Assembly: GCF_038502225.1 (NCBI RefSeq)
Contig: NC_091292.1
Coordinates: forward strand, 104,022,954-104,086,953
Reading direction: 5' to 3'
Length of the DNA: 64,000 bases
Source: Cherax quadricarinatus
Taxonomy: Eukaryota; Arthropoda; Malacostraca; Decapoda; Parastacidae
Numbering within the stretch: the first letter of the stretch is position 1; the number at the start of each line of letters is the position of its first letter. The translations under genes were made by a program, and so were the position numbers. This document shows, piece after piece, positions 1-12,035 of this stretch. The notes under the pieces are model-generated. The model saw only the letters and a list, made by a program, of their open reading frames with translations, ran no database searches and was not told where the DNA came from.

Positions 1-2
1 AG

Positions 3-455
3 CACCTTAACTACTGGGAACGCTTGGAAGCACTTGACTTGTACTCGTTGGAACGCAGGAGGGAGAGATATATCATAATCTACACTTGGAAAATCTTGGA
101 AGGAATGGTCCCAAATCTGCACACAGAAATCACTCCCTACGAAAGTAAAAGACTGGGCAGGCGATGCAAAATGCCCCCAATAAAAAGTAGGGGCGCCATT
201 GGTACACTAAGGGGAAACACCATAAGTGTCCGGGGCCCAAAACTGTTTAACAGCCTCCCATCAAGCATTAGGGGAATTGCCAATAAACCCCTGGCTGCCT
301 TCAAGGGGGAGCTGGACAGATACCTAAAGTCGGTGCCGGATCAGCAGGGCTGTGGCTCGTACGTTGGACTGCGTGCGGCCAGCAGTAACAGCCTGGTTGA
401 TCAGGCCCTGATCCATCGGGAGGCCTGGTCATGGACCGGGCCGCGGGGGCGTTGA
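3..455 (+). pseudogene. LINE reverse transcriptase, C-terminal fragment
   Basis: The frame is open from the window edge to a TGA at 453-455, so only the end of a longer protein is seen. It contains the tail pattern common in jockey/CR1-type reverse transcriptases: a YTWKILEGMVPNL helix, then GPKLFNSLPSSIR, then an FKGELDRYL segment and a Cys/Gly-rich end. No catalytic motif lies inside the window. The same tail recurs at 596-860, 58.0-59.2 kb and 63.0-63.2 kb, which marks it as a dispersed element and not a host gene. A short shared 3' sequence with CTCCAGGTA follows the stop. The full element would encode a reverse transcriptase for target-primed retrotransposition. Clade (CR1 or jockey) cannot be settled by eye. 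Confidence 0.8.
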
Positions 456-507
456 TCCCCGGAATAACCTCCAGGTAACCTCCCTCTCAGCTGTTACCAA
501 CCACTCG

Positions 508-597
508 GTGGTTGTTTATAAGTGACATCACTGTTGTTGTTTACAAGTGACATCACTCAGTGCATGTTTACAAGTGACACCATTCAGTGGCTGTTTA
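508..597. repeat. Short tandem repeat, about 28 bp x 3
   Basis: Three imperfect copies of a unit built on GTTTACAAGTGACATCACT lie exactly between two fragments of the same LINE tail. The second LINE fragment starts where the array ends, so array and partial LINE duplication probably arose together. Confidence 0.6.
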
Positions 598-860
598 CGA
601 AACACAATAAGTGTCCGGGGTCCAAGACTGTTCAACAGCCTCCCAACATACATAAGGGGAATTACCAATAGGCCCCTGGCTGCCTTCAAGTGGAGTGGTA
701 CAGTCAGTACCCGATCAGCCGGGCTGTGGTTCGTACGTTGGATTTGTGTGGTCAGCAGTAACAACATGGTGAATCAGGCCCTGATCCACCAGGCCTGGTC
801 GAGGATCGGGCCGAGAGGGGCGCTAACCCCCAAAACAGGCTCCAGGTAGGCTGGTAGATC
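596..860 (+). pseudogene. Second copy of the LINE C-terminal tail, frameshifted
   Basis: This stretch repeats about the last 255 bases of the fragment at 3-455, starting at the shared AAGTGTCCGGGG block. It keeps the GPRLFNSLP and IRGITNRPLAAFK segments, then loses the frame within the FKRELDRYL helix: the residues after AAFK no longer match the sister copies, while the downstream DNA still does. The conserved 3' end, ending near CTCCAGGTAGGC, is present. It is a dead partial copy, either a tandem duplication of the neighbouring fragment or an independent truncated insertion. Confidence 0.7.
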
Positions 861-1581
861 CCCACACCTGTCACTGTCAGCACCACTACAACTGTCATTG
901 TCGTCAATACTAATAAGACCACATCTATCACTGCTGCCAGAACTAACAAGACCACCACACTTGTCACTGTTACCAGTACTAACAAGACCGATAAACTTGT
1001 CACTGTTGCCAGTGCTAACAAGACCACCACACCTGTCACTGCTGCCAGAACTAACAAGACCGCCACACCTGTCACTGTTGCCAGTACTAACAAGACCGCC
1101 ACACTTGTCACTGTTGCCAGTGCTAACAAGACCACCACACCTGTCACTGCTGCCAGAACTAACAAGACCACCACACTTGTCACTGTTACCAGTACTAACA
1201 AGACCGCCACACTTCTCACTGCTGCCAGTACTAACAGGACCACCACACTTGTCACTGTTGCCAGTACTAACAGGACCACCACACTTGTCACTGTTGTTGG
1301 TACTAACAAGACCACCACCACTTGTCACTGTTGCCAGTACTAACAAGACCACCACACTTGTCACTGTTGCCAGTACTAACAAGACCACCACAATTGTCAC
1401 TGTTGCCAGTACTAACAAGACCACCACAATTGTCACTGTTGCCAGTACTAACAAGACCACCACATCTATCATTGCTGCCAGAACTAACAAGACCACCATA
1501 CCTGTCACTGTTGCCAGCACTAACAACCACACCTGTCACTGTTGCCAGCACTAACACCACACCTGTCAGTGTTGCCAGGCT
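861..1581. repeat. Minisatellite, 36-bp unit, about 19 copies
   Basis: The unit is built on CTTGTCACTGTTGCCAGTAC followed by TAACAAGACCACCACA. Since 36 is a multiple of three, every frame stays open and gives 12-residue peptide repeats on both strands. Copies differ mainly by T/C changes (TTGCC versus CTGCC) and by ACCACC versus ACCGCC. The frequency of synonymous and non-synonymous change looks equal, so I see no coding constraint. Confidence 0.95.
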
Positions 1582-1911
1582 GTCTGCTACATGACCATCA
1601 TACTTACCATTGTTACCATGTAACAACACAACAACAACAACAACAGTTGTCATCCTGGTCCAGCAAGTCAAGGACTCACGACCGTCCAGTGACGTCATAT
1701 GCAAACCACCAATCACGTTTCGTCCCCACCTGCCCCGCTCCCCACAACATCCCTCCTCCCCACCATAGCCCCTCTATCTCCCCGGCTCCCCATCACTTCT
1801 CCCCCTCCCAGCCAACACAGCCGCTAATCCGTGCAGCGGTGGCTTCTCAACCCCGAGGTCTTTACCTGGTCCCCCAGAGCTTTACCCGGGGATGAAGGAG
1901 GCGTGGCAGGA
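1582..1911. other. Unassigned, pyrimidine-rich spacer
   Basis: It holds a short (CAA)n run near 1622-1645 and C/T-rich sequence. I see no gene, RNA or element boundary. Confidence 0.5.
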
Positions 1912-1976
1912 TACCCTGGTGGTACCCTGGTGGTACCCTGGTGGTACCCTGGTGGTACCCTGGTGGTGCCCTGGTG
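1912..1976. repeat. Short tandem repeat, 11-bp unit, about 6 copies
   Basis: Perfect copies of TACCCTGGTGG run head to tail, with the last copy diverged. Confidence 0.9.
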
Positions 1977-2095
1977 ATGGACAGCCTGCGCAGGACACCC
2001 GCAGGTCAGTCCCTCACCTTTAAAGCGACCTCCCCTGGCATCAAGGCCAGAATAAAAAGGGAGAAAAAACGCTGCATTACATGAACTTAAGGAGC

Positions 2096-2262
2096 CATAA
2101 GCAGCGAATCACAGCAGGCGAGCGAGAGGGGTGAAGAGGGGGAGATGAGGGAGAGGGGAGATGAGAGGAAGGAGGCTGGGAGGGAAGGGGGAAGTGGGGA
2201 GATGAGAGGAAGAAGGCAGGGAGGGGGGGAGAGTGGGGAGCGGGGGGCTTCATTGATTTACA
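2096..2262. repeat. Purine-rich (G/A) tract
   Basis: The plus strand is almost pure G/A from about 2120 to 2250, with repeated GGGAGATGAGAGGAAG blocks. The long pyrimidine frame opposite is a composition artefact. Confidence 0.6.
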
Positions 2263-2379
2263 GTCCCCTCCTCCCCCAGCTAGGTAAGCTGGGGTTGCCA
2301 TGGTGACGGCGGCGCAGCATCCAGCTGGGCGTATCCCACATCTCCATCAATTCAAATCAATATGCAGGCGGGCGGCTGT

Positions 2380-2812
2380 GACCCACCGTTCTGCACGCCC
2401 ACACCGCCATTACCATGCAAACTAGCGCCCATCACCGCCCATACCACCCACCGCCGCCCATAACACCCATCACCGCCCATACCACCTACTGCTGCCCATA
2501 ACATGCACCATCCAAAACACCTTCCCATCACCGCCAGTATCACCTAACACTGATTACACCATCCACACCCACCACCACTCACACCACCCACTACCATTAA
2601 CACCCACCACCACTCACACCACCCACCACCACTCACACCACCCACTACCATTAACACCCACCACCACTCACACCACCCACTACCATTAACACCCACCACC
2701 ACTCACACCACCCACTACCGCTAACACCACCCACTACCACAAACACCCACTACCACTAACACCCACTACCACTAACACCCACTACCACTAACACCCACTA
2801 TCACCCACCTTT
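2380..2812. repeat. CAC/ACC-rich degenerate tandem repeat
   Basis: It consists of variable blocks such as CACCACTCACACCACCCAC and ACTACCACTAACACCC with no fixed long period. It is noncoding by appearance. Confidence 0.8.
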
Positions 2813-2885
2813 GTCACACACAAACAATAATAACTTAAAATTTTATGGCAAACCAAACGCTACAGAGAGAACTACAAACACCACA

Positions 2886-3468
2886 TGGCTCTGTTGTTGT
2901 AGCTTCACCACCAACATGGCTCTGTTGTTGTAGCTTCACCACCAACATGGCTCTGTTGTTGTAGCTTCACCACCAACATGGCTCTGTTGTTGTAGCTTCA
3001 CCACCAACATGGCTCTGTTGTTGTAGCTTCACCACCAACATGGCTCTGTTGTTGTAGCTTCACCACCATGGCTCTGTTGTTGTAGCTTCACCACCAACAT
3101 GGCTCTGTTGTTGTAGCTTCACCACCAACATGGCTCTGTTGTTGTAGCTTCACCACCAACATGGCTCTGTTGTTGTAGCTTCACCACCAACATGGCTCTG
3201 TTGTTGTAGCTTCACCACCAACATGGCTCTATTGTTGTAGCTTCACCACCAACATGGCTCTGTTGTTGTAGCTTCACCACCAACATGGCTCTGTTGTTGT
3301 AGCTTCACCACCAACATGGCTCTGTTGTTGTAGCTTCACCACCAACATGGCTCTGTTGTTGTAGCTTCACCACCAACATGGCTCTGTTGTTGTAGCATCA
3401 CCACCAACATGGCTCTGTTGTTGTAGCTTCACCACCAACATGGCTCTGTTGTTGTAGCTTCACCATCA
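2886..3468. repeat. Minisatellite, 31-bp unit, about 19 copies
   Basis: The unit is ACATGGCTCTGTTGTTGTAG plus CTTCACCACCA. Copies are nearly identical (single changes at about 3231 and 3395, and a 3-bp deletion near 3068), which points to recent homogenisation. The 31-bp period rotates the reading frame. Confidence 0.95.
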
Positions 3469-3544
3469 ATAAATATTGTTATAGCTACAAACTGGTTACC
3501 GTGACTGCATGTAGCTTCCACGCCATTTAGGAAGGAGCGAGATC

Positions 3545-3855
3545 ACCACTACTATTATTACAACCACCACAGCTACTACAACCACCACATTCCATCCCGC
3601 CACTGCCGCCGCCGCCGCAACTAACACCACCACCACCACCAACCACCATCACTAACACCAACCATCACCACCACCATCACTAACATCAACCATCACCACC
3701 ACCATCACTAACACCAACCATCACCACCACCATCACTAACAATAACCATCACCACCACCATCACTAACACCAACCATCACCACCACCAGCTACTACCAAC
3801 CACCACCATCACCACCACCAGCTACTACCAACCACCACCACCACCACCACATATC
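3545..3855. repeat. ACC/CAT trinucleotide-rich tandem repeat
   Basis: Repeated blocks of CCAACCATCACCACCACCAT with CACTAAC linkers give an approximately 27-30 bp loose period. No gene is seen. Confidence 0.8.
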
Positions 3856-3946
3856 TCCCTCATATATGGCCTCATGTCCCGTGCTCACTCATCCGCTACA
3901 ATTATTATGCAAATTCTTGGAGGTAACCAAACTCCAGTATCATACC

Positions 3947-6935
3947 CCCTGCCACTCCACCTGCCCCCTCTCCCCTGCCACTCCACCTGCCCCCTCTCCC
4001 CTGCCACTCCACCTGCCCCCTCTCCCCTGCCACTCCACCTGCCCCCTCTCCCCTGCCACTCCACCTGACCCCTCTCCCCTGCCACTCCACCTGACCCCTC
4101 TCCCCTGCCACTCCACCTGACCCCTCTCCCCTGCCACTCCACCTGACCCCACTCCCCAGCCACTCCACCTGACCCCTCTCCCCTGCCACTCCACCTGACC
4201 CCACTCCCCTGCCACTCCACCTGCCCCCTCTCCCCTGCCACTCCACCTGACCCCTCTCCCCTGCCACTCCACCTGACCCCTCTCCCCTGCCACTCCACCT
4301 GACCCCACTCCCCAGCCACTCCACCTGACCCCTCTCCCCTGCCACTCCACCTGATCCCTCTCCCCTGCCACTCCACCTGCCCCCTCTCCCCTGCCACTCC
4401 ACATGACCCCTCTCCCCTGCCACTCCACCTGCCCCCTCTCCCCTGCCACTCCACCTGCCCCCTCTCCCCTGCCACTCCACCTGACCCCTCTCCCCTGCCA
4501 CTCCACCTGACCCCTCTCCCCTGCCACTCCACCTGCCCCCTCTCCCCTGCCACTCCACCTGCCCCCTCTCCCCTGCCACTCCACCTGACCCCTCTCCCCT
4601 GCCACTCCACCTGACCCCTCTCCCCTGCCACTCCACCTGACCCCTCTCCCCTGCCACTCCACCTGCCCCCTCTCCCCTGCCACTCCACCTGACCCCTCTC
4701 CCCTGCCACTCCACCTGACCCCTCTCCCCTGCCACTCCACCTGCCCCCTCTCCCCTGCCACTCCACCTGACCCCTCTCCCCTGCCACTCCACCTGACCCC
4801 TCTCCCCTGCCACTCCACCTGACCCCTCTCCCCTGCCACTCCACCTGCCCCCTCTCCCCTGCCATTCCACCTGCCCCCTCTCCCCTGCCACTCCACCTGC
4901 CCCCTCTCCCCTGCCACTCCACATGACCCCTCTCCCCTGCCACTCCACCTGCCCCCTCTCCCCTGCCACTCCACCTGACCCCTCTCCCCTGCCACTCCAC
5001 CTGACCTCACTCTCCTGCCACTCCACCTGCCCCCTCTCCCCTGCCACTCCACCTGCCCCCTCTCCCCTGCCACTCCACCTGACCCCTCTCCCCTGCCACT
5101 CCACCGGCCCCCTCTCCCCTGCCACTCCACCTGACCCCTCTCCCCTGCCACTCCACCTGCCCCCTCTCCCCTGCCACTCCACCTGACCCCACTCCCTTGC
5201 CACTCCACCTGACCCCATTCCCCTGCCACTCCACCTGACCCCACTCCCCTGCCACTTCACCTGACCCCTCTCCCCTGCCACTCAACCTGACCCAACTCCC
5301 TTGCCACTCCACATGACCCCTCTCCCCTGCCACTCCACCTGACTCCTCTCCCATGCCACTCCACCTGACCCCACTCCCCTGCCACTCCACCTGACCCCTC
5401 TCCCCTGCCACTCCACCTGACCCCCTCTCCTCTGCCACTCCATCTGACCCCTCTCCCCTGCCACTCCACCTGAGCCCACTTCCCTGCCACTCCACCTGAC
5501 ACCTCTCCCCTGCCACTCCACCTGACCCCTCTCCCCTGCCACTCCACCTGAGCCCTCTCCTCTGCCACTCCACCTGACCCCTCTCCCCTGCCACTCCACC
5601 TGACCCCACTTCCCTGCCACTCCACCTGACACCTCTCCCCTGCCACTCCACCTGACCCCTCTCCCCTGCCACTCCACCTGACCCCACTCCCCTGCCACTC
5701 CACCTGACCCCACTCCCTTGCCACTCCACCTGGCCCCACTCCCCTGCCACTCCACCTGATCCCACTCCACGGCCATTCCACCTGATCCCACTCCCCTGCC
5801 ACTCCACCTGACCCCTCTCCCCTGCCACTCCACCTGACCCCACTCCCCTGACACTCCACCTGACCCCACTCCCCTGCCACTCCACCTGAACCCCCTCCCT
5901 TACCACTCCATCTGAACCCCCTCCCCTGCCACCCCACCTGACCCCCCTCCCCTACTACCCTACATGAGCCTCCTTCCCTGTCACTCCACCTGAACCCCCT
6001 CCCCTGCCGCCCTACCTTAGCCTCCTCTGTTACTCCACCTGATCCCCCTCCCTTGCCACTCCACCTGACCCCCCTCCCCTGCCACTCCACCTGAGCCCCC
6101 TCCCCTGCCACTCCACGTGAGCCCCCTCCCCTGTCACTCCACATTTCTCCGCTCCCCTGTCATTCCACCTGACCCCACTCCCCTTCCATTCCACCTGACC
6201 CCACTCCCCTCCCACTCCACCTAACCCCACTCCCCTGCCACTCCACCTGAACCCCCTCCCTTACCACTCCATCTGAACCCCCTCCCCTGCCACCCCACCT
6301 GACCCCCTCCCCTGCCACCCCACCTGACCCCCCTCCCCTACTACCCTACATGAGCCTCCTTCCCTGTCACTCCACCTGAACCCCCTCCCCTACCACCCTA
6401 CCTCAGCCCCCTCCTCTGCTACTCCACCTGATCCCCCTCCTTTGCCACTCCACCTGATCCCCCTCCCCTGCCACTCCAACTGAGCCCCCTCCCCTGCCAC
6501 TCCACATGAGCCCCCTCCCCTGTCACTCACTATGGCTCCGCTCCCCTGTCATTCCACCTGACTCCACTCCCCTCCCATTCCACCTGACCCCACTCCCCTC
6601 CCACTCCACCTGACCCCACTCCACCTGACCCCACTCCCCTGCCACTCCACCTGAACCCCCTCCCTTGCCACTTCATCGGAACCCCCTCCCCTGCCATTCC
6701 ACCCGAACCCCCTATTCTGCCACTCCACTTTAACCCCTTCCCCTGCCACTTCACCTGAACCCCCTCCCTTGCCACTCCACCTGATCCCCCTCCCCTACCG
6801 GAGCCCCCTCCCCTGCCACTCCACCTGATCCCCTTTCCCTGCCACTCCACCTCAGCCTTCTCCCCTGCCACTCCACCAGAGCTCCCTCCCCTGCCAATCC
6901 ACTTGAAACCCCTCCCCTGCCACTCTACTTGAGCC
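3947..6935. repeat. Minisatellite, 26-bp unit, about 115 copies
   Basis: The plus-strand unit is CCACTCCACCTG, then A or C, CCCCTCTCCCCTG. The minus strand carries paired G-tracts (AGGGGAGAGGGGTC) in every unit. Three units make 78 bases, so minus-strand frames stay open for hundreds of codons as a 26-residue GVAGERGQVEWQGRG-type repeat in all three frames; these are not genes. The left two thirds (to about 5160) is very uniform. From about 5900 to 6935 the units degrade in sequence and length and change into the adjoining array. Confidence 0.97.
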
Positions 6936-6984
6936 CCCTCCCCTGAAACTACTACTGATTCCTCTCCCTTGCCACCCTACCTGA

Positions 6985-7945
6985 ACACCCACTATGCCTG
7001 ACCCCCACACACCTGAACACCCGCTATGCCTGACCCCCACACACCTGAACATCCACTATGCCTGACCCCCACACACCTGAACACCCACTATGCCTGATTC
7101 CCACACACCTGAACACCCACTATGCCTGATTCCCACACACCTGAACACCCACTATGCCTGATTCCCACACAGCTGAACACCCACTATGTCTGATTCCCAC
7201 ACACCTGAACACCCACTATTTCTGATTCCCACACACCTGAACTCTCACTATGTCTGATTCCCACAAACCTGAATACCCACTATGCTTGATTCCCACACAC
7301 CTGTACACCCACTATGCCTGACCTCCACACACCTGAACACCCACTATGCCTGAACCCCACACACCTGAACACCCACTATGTCTGACTCCCACACACCTGA
7401 ACACCCACTATGTCTGACTCCCACACACCTGAACACCCACTATGCCTGAACCCCACACACCTGAACACCCACTATGTCTGACTCCCACACACCTGTACAC
7501 CCACTATGTCTGACTCCCACACACCTGAACACCCACTATGTCTGACTCCCACACACCTGTACACCCACTATGTCTGACTCCCACACACCTGAACACCCAC
7601 TATGTCTGACTCCCACACACCTGAACACCCACTATGTCTGACTCCCACACACCTGAACACCCACTATGCCTGACTCCCACACACCTGAACACCCACTATG
7701 TCTGACTCCCACACACCTGAACACCCACTATGCCTGACTCCCACACACCTGAACACCCACTATGCCTGACCCCCACACACCTGAACACCCACTATGTCTG
7801 ACTCCCACACACCTGAACACCCACTATGCCTGACTCCCACACACCTGAACACCCACTATGCCTGACCCCCACACACCTGAACACCCACTATGCCTGACCC
7901 CCACACACCTGAACACCCACTATGCCTGACTCCCACACACCAGGT
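6985..7945. repeat. Minisatellite, 32-bp unit, about 30 copies
   Basis: The unit is CCTGAACACCCACTATG, then C/T-CTGACTCCCACACA. Spacing measured between CTGAACACCC blocks (7397 and 7429) is 32. Variation is mostly TGCC/TGTC and ACTCC/ACCCC. Confidence 0.95.
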
Positions 7946-8011
7946 AATTGTCTTACCTTTCAAAAATCTATCCTGTTGAGAGCCTGTTAATGGTGGCCAC
8001 CAACACTAACC

Positions 8012-8826
8012 TGTGTCACCCTACTGTCACTACCTGCGTCACCACACCGTCACTACCTCCGTCACCATACTGTCACTACCTGCGTCACCACACCGTCACT
8101 ACCTCCGTCACCATACTGTCACTACCTGCGTCACCATACTGTCACTACCAGCGTCACCATACTGTCACTATCTGGGTCACTATCTGGGTCACTATACTGC
8201 CACTACCTGCGTCACTATACTGCCACTACCTGCGTCACCATACTGTCACTGCCTGCGTCACTATACTGCCACTACCTGCGTCACTTTACTGCCACTACCT
8301 CCGTCACCATACTGTCACTACCTGCGTCACCATACTGTCACTACCAGCGTCACCATACTGTCACTACCTGCGTCACCACACCGTCACTACCTCCGTCACC
8401 ATACTGTCACTACCTGCGTCACCATACTGTCACTACCAGCGTCACCATACTGTCACTATCTGGGTCACTATACTGCCACTACCTGCGTCACTATACTGCC
8501 ACTACCTGCGTCACCATACTGTCACTGCCTGCGTCACTATACTGTCACTACCTGCGTCACTATACTGCCACTACCTGCGTCACTATACTGCCACTACCTG
8601 CGTCACCATACTGTCACTACCTGCTTCACTATACTGTCACTACCTGCTTCACTATACTGCCACTATCTGCGTCACTATACTGCCACTACCTGCGTCACCA
8701 TACTGTCACTACCTGCTTCACTATACTGCCACTATCTGCGTCACTATACTGCCACTACCTTCGTCACCATACTGTCACTACCTGCATCACTATACTGTCA
8801 CTACCTGCGTCACTATACTGTCACAG
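8012..8826. repeat. Minisatellite, 23-bp unit, about 35 copies
   Basis: The unit is GTCACCATACTGTCACTACC plus TGC. The spacing of GTCACCA blocks at 8061 and 8084 gives 23. An internal block of several units is repeated (about 8060-8170 and 8350-8470), showing local multi-unit duplication. The long plus-strand frame through it is spurious. Confidence 0.95.
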
Positions 8827-8851
8827 CTAGTGCTAGTATTACGCATCACAA

Positions 8852-9402
8852 TATGGCTCTCTTACCCCCGTCACCTCCCACTGTTGCTCTCTTACCCCCG
8901 TCACCTCCCACTGTGGCTCTCTTACCCCCCGTCACCTCCCACTGTGGCTCTCTTACCCCCGTCACCTCCCACTGTGGCTCTCTTACCCCCGTCACCTCCC
9001 ACTGTGGCTCTCTTACCCCCGTCACTTCCCACTGTGGCTCTCTTACCCCCGTCACTTCCCACTGTGGCTCTCTTACCCCCGTCACTTCCCACTGTGGCTC
9101 TCTTACCCCCGTCACTTCCCACTGTGGCTCTCTTACCCCCGTCACTTCCCACTGTGGCTCTCTTACCCCCGTCACTTCCCACTGTGGCTCTCTTACCCCC
9201 GTCACTTCCCACTGTGGCTCTCTTACCCCCGTCACTTCCCACTGTGGCTCTCTTACCCCCGTCACCTCCCACTGTGGCTCTCTTACCCCCGTCACCTCCC
9301 ACTGTGGCTCTCTTACCCCCGTCACCTCCCACTGTGGCTCTCTTACCCCGTCATCTCCCACTGTGGCTCTCTTACCCCCGTCACCTCCCACTGTGGCTCC
9401 CT
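8852..9402. repeat. Minisatellite, 30-bp unit, about 18 copies
   Basis: The unit is CTCTTACCCCCGTCACCTCC plus CACTGTGG. Units from 9001 to 9250 share a C-to-T change (CACTTCC), a homogenised block inside the older CACCTCC type. One unit near 9345 has a single-base deletion that shifts the frame. Confidence 0.95.
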
Positions 9403-9454
9403 TTCTCCCCCCCACTCACACTGGCTCTCTTACACCCTCACCTCACTCTGTTGC

Positions 9455-9930
9455 TCCTACACTCACCTTGTTGCTCCCACACTCTCACCTCATACTGTGG
9501 CTCCCACACCCTCACCTCATACTGTGGATCCCACACCCTCACCTCATACTGTGGCTCCCACACCCTCACCTCGTACTGTGACTTCCGCACCCTCACCTCA
9601 TACTGTGGCTTCCACACCCTCACCTCATACTGTGGCTCCCACACCCTCACCTCATACTGTGGCTTCCACACCCTCACCTCATACTGTGGCTCCCACACCC
9701 TCACCTCGTACTATGACTTCCACACCCTCACCTCGTACTGTGACTTCCACACCCTCACCTCATACTGTGGCTCCCACACCCTCACCTCATACTGTGGCTT
9801 CCACACCCTCACCTCATACTGTGGCTCCCACACCCTCACCTCGTACTATGACTTCCACACCCTCACCTCGTACTGTGACTTCCACACCCTCACCTCACAC
9901 TGTGGCTCCCACACCCTCACCTCACATTGA
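9455..9930. repeat. Minisatellite, 27-bp unit, about 16 copies
   Basis: The unit is CCCTCACCTCATACTGTGGC plus TCCCACA, giving nine-residue repeats in each frame. A longer block (two CATACTGTGG units, then two CGTACT-TGAC units) is duplicated at about 9640-9755 and 9780-9890. Confidence 0.95.
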
Positions 9931-10034
9931 CTCCACAGGTGTCCTGCTACAAGTCTGCCTGTACGTACTGGTATGCTTTGCTACATATCAACCTGTACGA
10001 AGTACCGTGCCTTCTCTGACCTGCACGGTAACTG

Positions 10035-10440
10035 CTTTATTGCTACAACTACTACTCTTGCTGCTACAACTACTACTCTTGCTGCTACAACTACTACTCT
10101 TGCTGCTACAACTACTACTCTTGCTGCTACAATTAATACTATTGTTGCTACTATTACTACTATTGCTGCTACAATTAATACTATTGCTGCTACTATTACT
10201 ACTATTGCTGCTACTACTACTATTGCTGCTACTACTACTATTGCTGCTACAACTACTACTATTGCTGCTACTACTACTATTGCTGCTACTACTACTACTA
10301 TTGCTGCTACTACTACTACTATTGCTGTTACTACTACTACTCTTGCTGCTGCTGCTACTACTACTCTTGCTGCTGCTACTACTACTACTCTTGCTGCTAC
10401 AACTACTACTATTGCTACTATACTACTATTGCTGCTACAT
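10035..10440. repeat. ACT/TGC trinucleotide-rich array
   Basis: Blocks of ACTACTACTCTTGCTGCTAC with 15- and 18-base periods grade into (TACTAC)n. The poly-Leu and poly-Thr/Ala frames over it are composition artefacts. Confidence 0.9.
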
Positions 10441-10711
10441 CCACCAGTTATATTAGAGTCTTCCTGGTCCTCTAAATATTCTCGTGTTGGTAAAACCTGA
10501 AGCGTCCTGCGTTAAGATACAATACTATTTCTCGCTCACTTGTTGGTCCTGAATGCTAATATGAGTGCCACCTTTAAAATCCAACTCCATTTATTAACGG
10601 GAATGGTGCCATTAAAATCGCCAATGGACGGAAAGCTCAATTAAACACCATAGTACAGGAACAGTCCCATTTAACCTCAACAAAACAATAACACTGGGAA
10701 CCTCATACAGG

Positions 10712-11480
10712 ACAGGAACAGTGCCAGGACCCTCCTACTCTACATGTCAAGAACAGTGCCAGGACCCACCTACTCTACATGTCAAGAACAGTGCCAGGAC
10801 CCACCTACTCTACATGTCAAGAACAGTGCCAGGACCCTCCTACTCTACATGTCAAGAACAGTGCCAGGACCCACCTACTCTACATGTCAAGAACAGTGCC
10901 AGGACCCACCTACCCTAAATGCCAAGAACAGTGCCAGGACCCACCTACTCTACATGTCAAGAACAGTGCCAGGACCCACCTACTCTACATGTCAAGAACA
11001 GTGCCAGGACCCACCTACCCTAAATGCCAAGAACAATGCCAGGACCCACCTACTCTGCATATCAAGAACAGTACCAGGACCCTCCTACTCTACATGTCAA
11101 GAACAGTGCCAGGACCCACCTACTTTACATGTCAAGAACAGTGCCAGGACCCACCTACCCTAAATGCCAAGAACAGTGCCAGGACCCACCTACCCTAAAT
11201 GCCAAGAACAGTGCCAGGACCCACCTACTCTGCATATCAAGAACAGTGCCAGGACCCACCTACTCTGCATATCAAGAACAGTGCCAGGACCCACCTAGTC
11301 TGCAGGTCGGAAATAGTGCCACGACCCACCTACTCTATGTCAAGAACAGTGCCAGGACCCACCTACTCTGCAGGTCGGGAATAGTGCCAGGACCCACCTA
11401 TTATGTAGGTCGGAACAGTGCCATGACCCACCTACTCTGCAGGTCGAGAATAGTGCCAGGAATCTCAATCTTGTAGGATG
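10712..11480. repeat. Minisatellite, 35-bp unit, about 22 copies
   Basis: The unit is GTGCCAGGACCCACCTACTC plus TACATGTCAAGAACA. Two variant blocks alternate (CTACATGTCAA and CCTAAATGCCAA), and a TCTGCATATC type sits near the right end, where units also drift (11300-11480). Confidence 0.95.
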
Positions 11481-11654
11481 GGAATAGATCCAAGAACCCC
11501 GCCCCCACAGAACAGGAATGGTGCCAAGAACCTCACCTCCGCAGGATAGGAATAGTGCCAAAACATTTGACCCTAGCAGGAAGGCGGTGAGAATACGGTG
11601 AGTGCATAACCCGAATTACACCACATGAGTTACACCCCTTGAAGTACCCCACCT

Positions 11655-11712
11655 GGACAACGCCACCTGGATCACACCACCTGGATCACACCACCTGGAT
11701 CACACCACCTGA
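11655..11712. repeat. Short tandem repeat, 15-bp unit x 3-4
   Basis: Copies of CACCACCTGGATCAC run head to tail. Confidence 0.75.
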
Positions 11713-11789
11713 CAACATTGAGTGCACAATGTCAAGCAGAACACTGGGGTAATATAAAGCTCAAGTTTGTATTGTAACTTAACCTCACG

Positions 11790-12035
11790 CATGTAACAGT
11801 AAGCTGAGGGAAGGGGAGGGGATTGAGGGGAATGGAGGGTGAGGGAAGCGAAAGGATGGAGAAGGATGAGGAGGTGAGGGGCAGGAGAAGAGGCTGGCAG
11901 GTAAGCGAGGAGAAAGACAAGTTGACAGCCAAGTAAAGTCAGGTGAGGGGAGGGAGAAGTAGGTGGCCAGGTGAGGGGAGAGTTTGACAATCAGGAGAGG
12001 AAAGAGTGAGGGGCAAAATGTAGAGAGCGTTTAAG
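11790..12035. repeat. Purine-rich tract
   Basis: The plus strand is G/A-rich with repeated GGTGAGGGGAGGGAGAAGTA-like blocks. No period holds for long and no gene is seen. Confidence 0.5.

Noticed and set aside
2886..3468. Regular short repeats resembling a CRISPR array
   Set aside because: Units are contiguous 31-bp copies without unique spacers, and the surroundings are eukaryotic. The same holds for the 32-, 35- and 36-bp arrays.
3885..6144. Minus-strand Gly/Arg-rich frames of 300-460 codons
   Set aside because: They are the 26-bp minisatellite read in three frames. The same peptide repeat appears in each frame, which a real gene would not do.
7948..9930. 660-codon plus frame joining three regions
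   Set aside because: It crosses three unrelated minisatellites (23-, 30- and 27-bp units) and the spacers between them; it is a stop-free accident of composition.
9497..10500. Poly-Leu and Thr/Ala-rich frames resembling secreted proteins
   Set aside because: They run over ACT/TGC trinucleotide repeats and end in them; no non-repetitive domain is attached.
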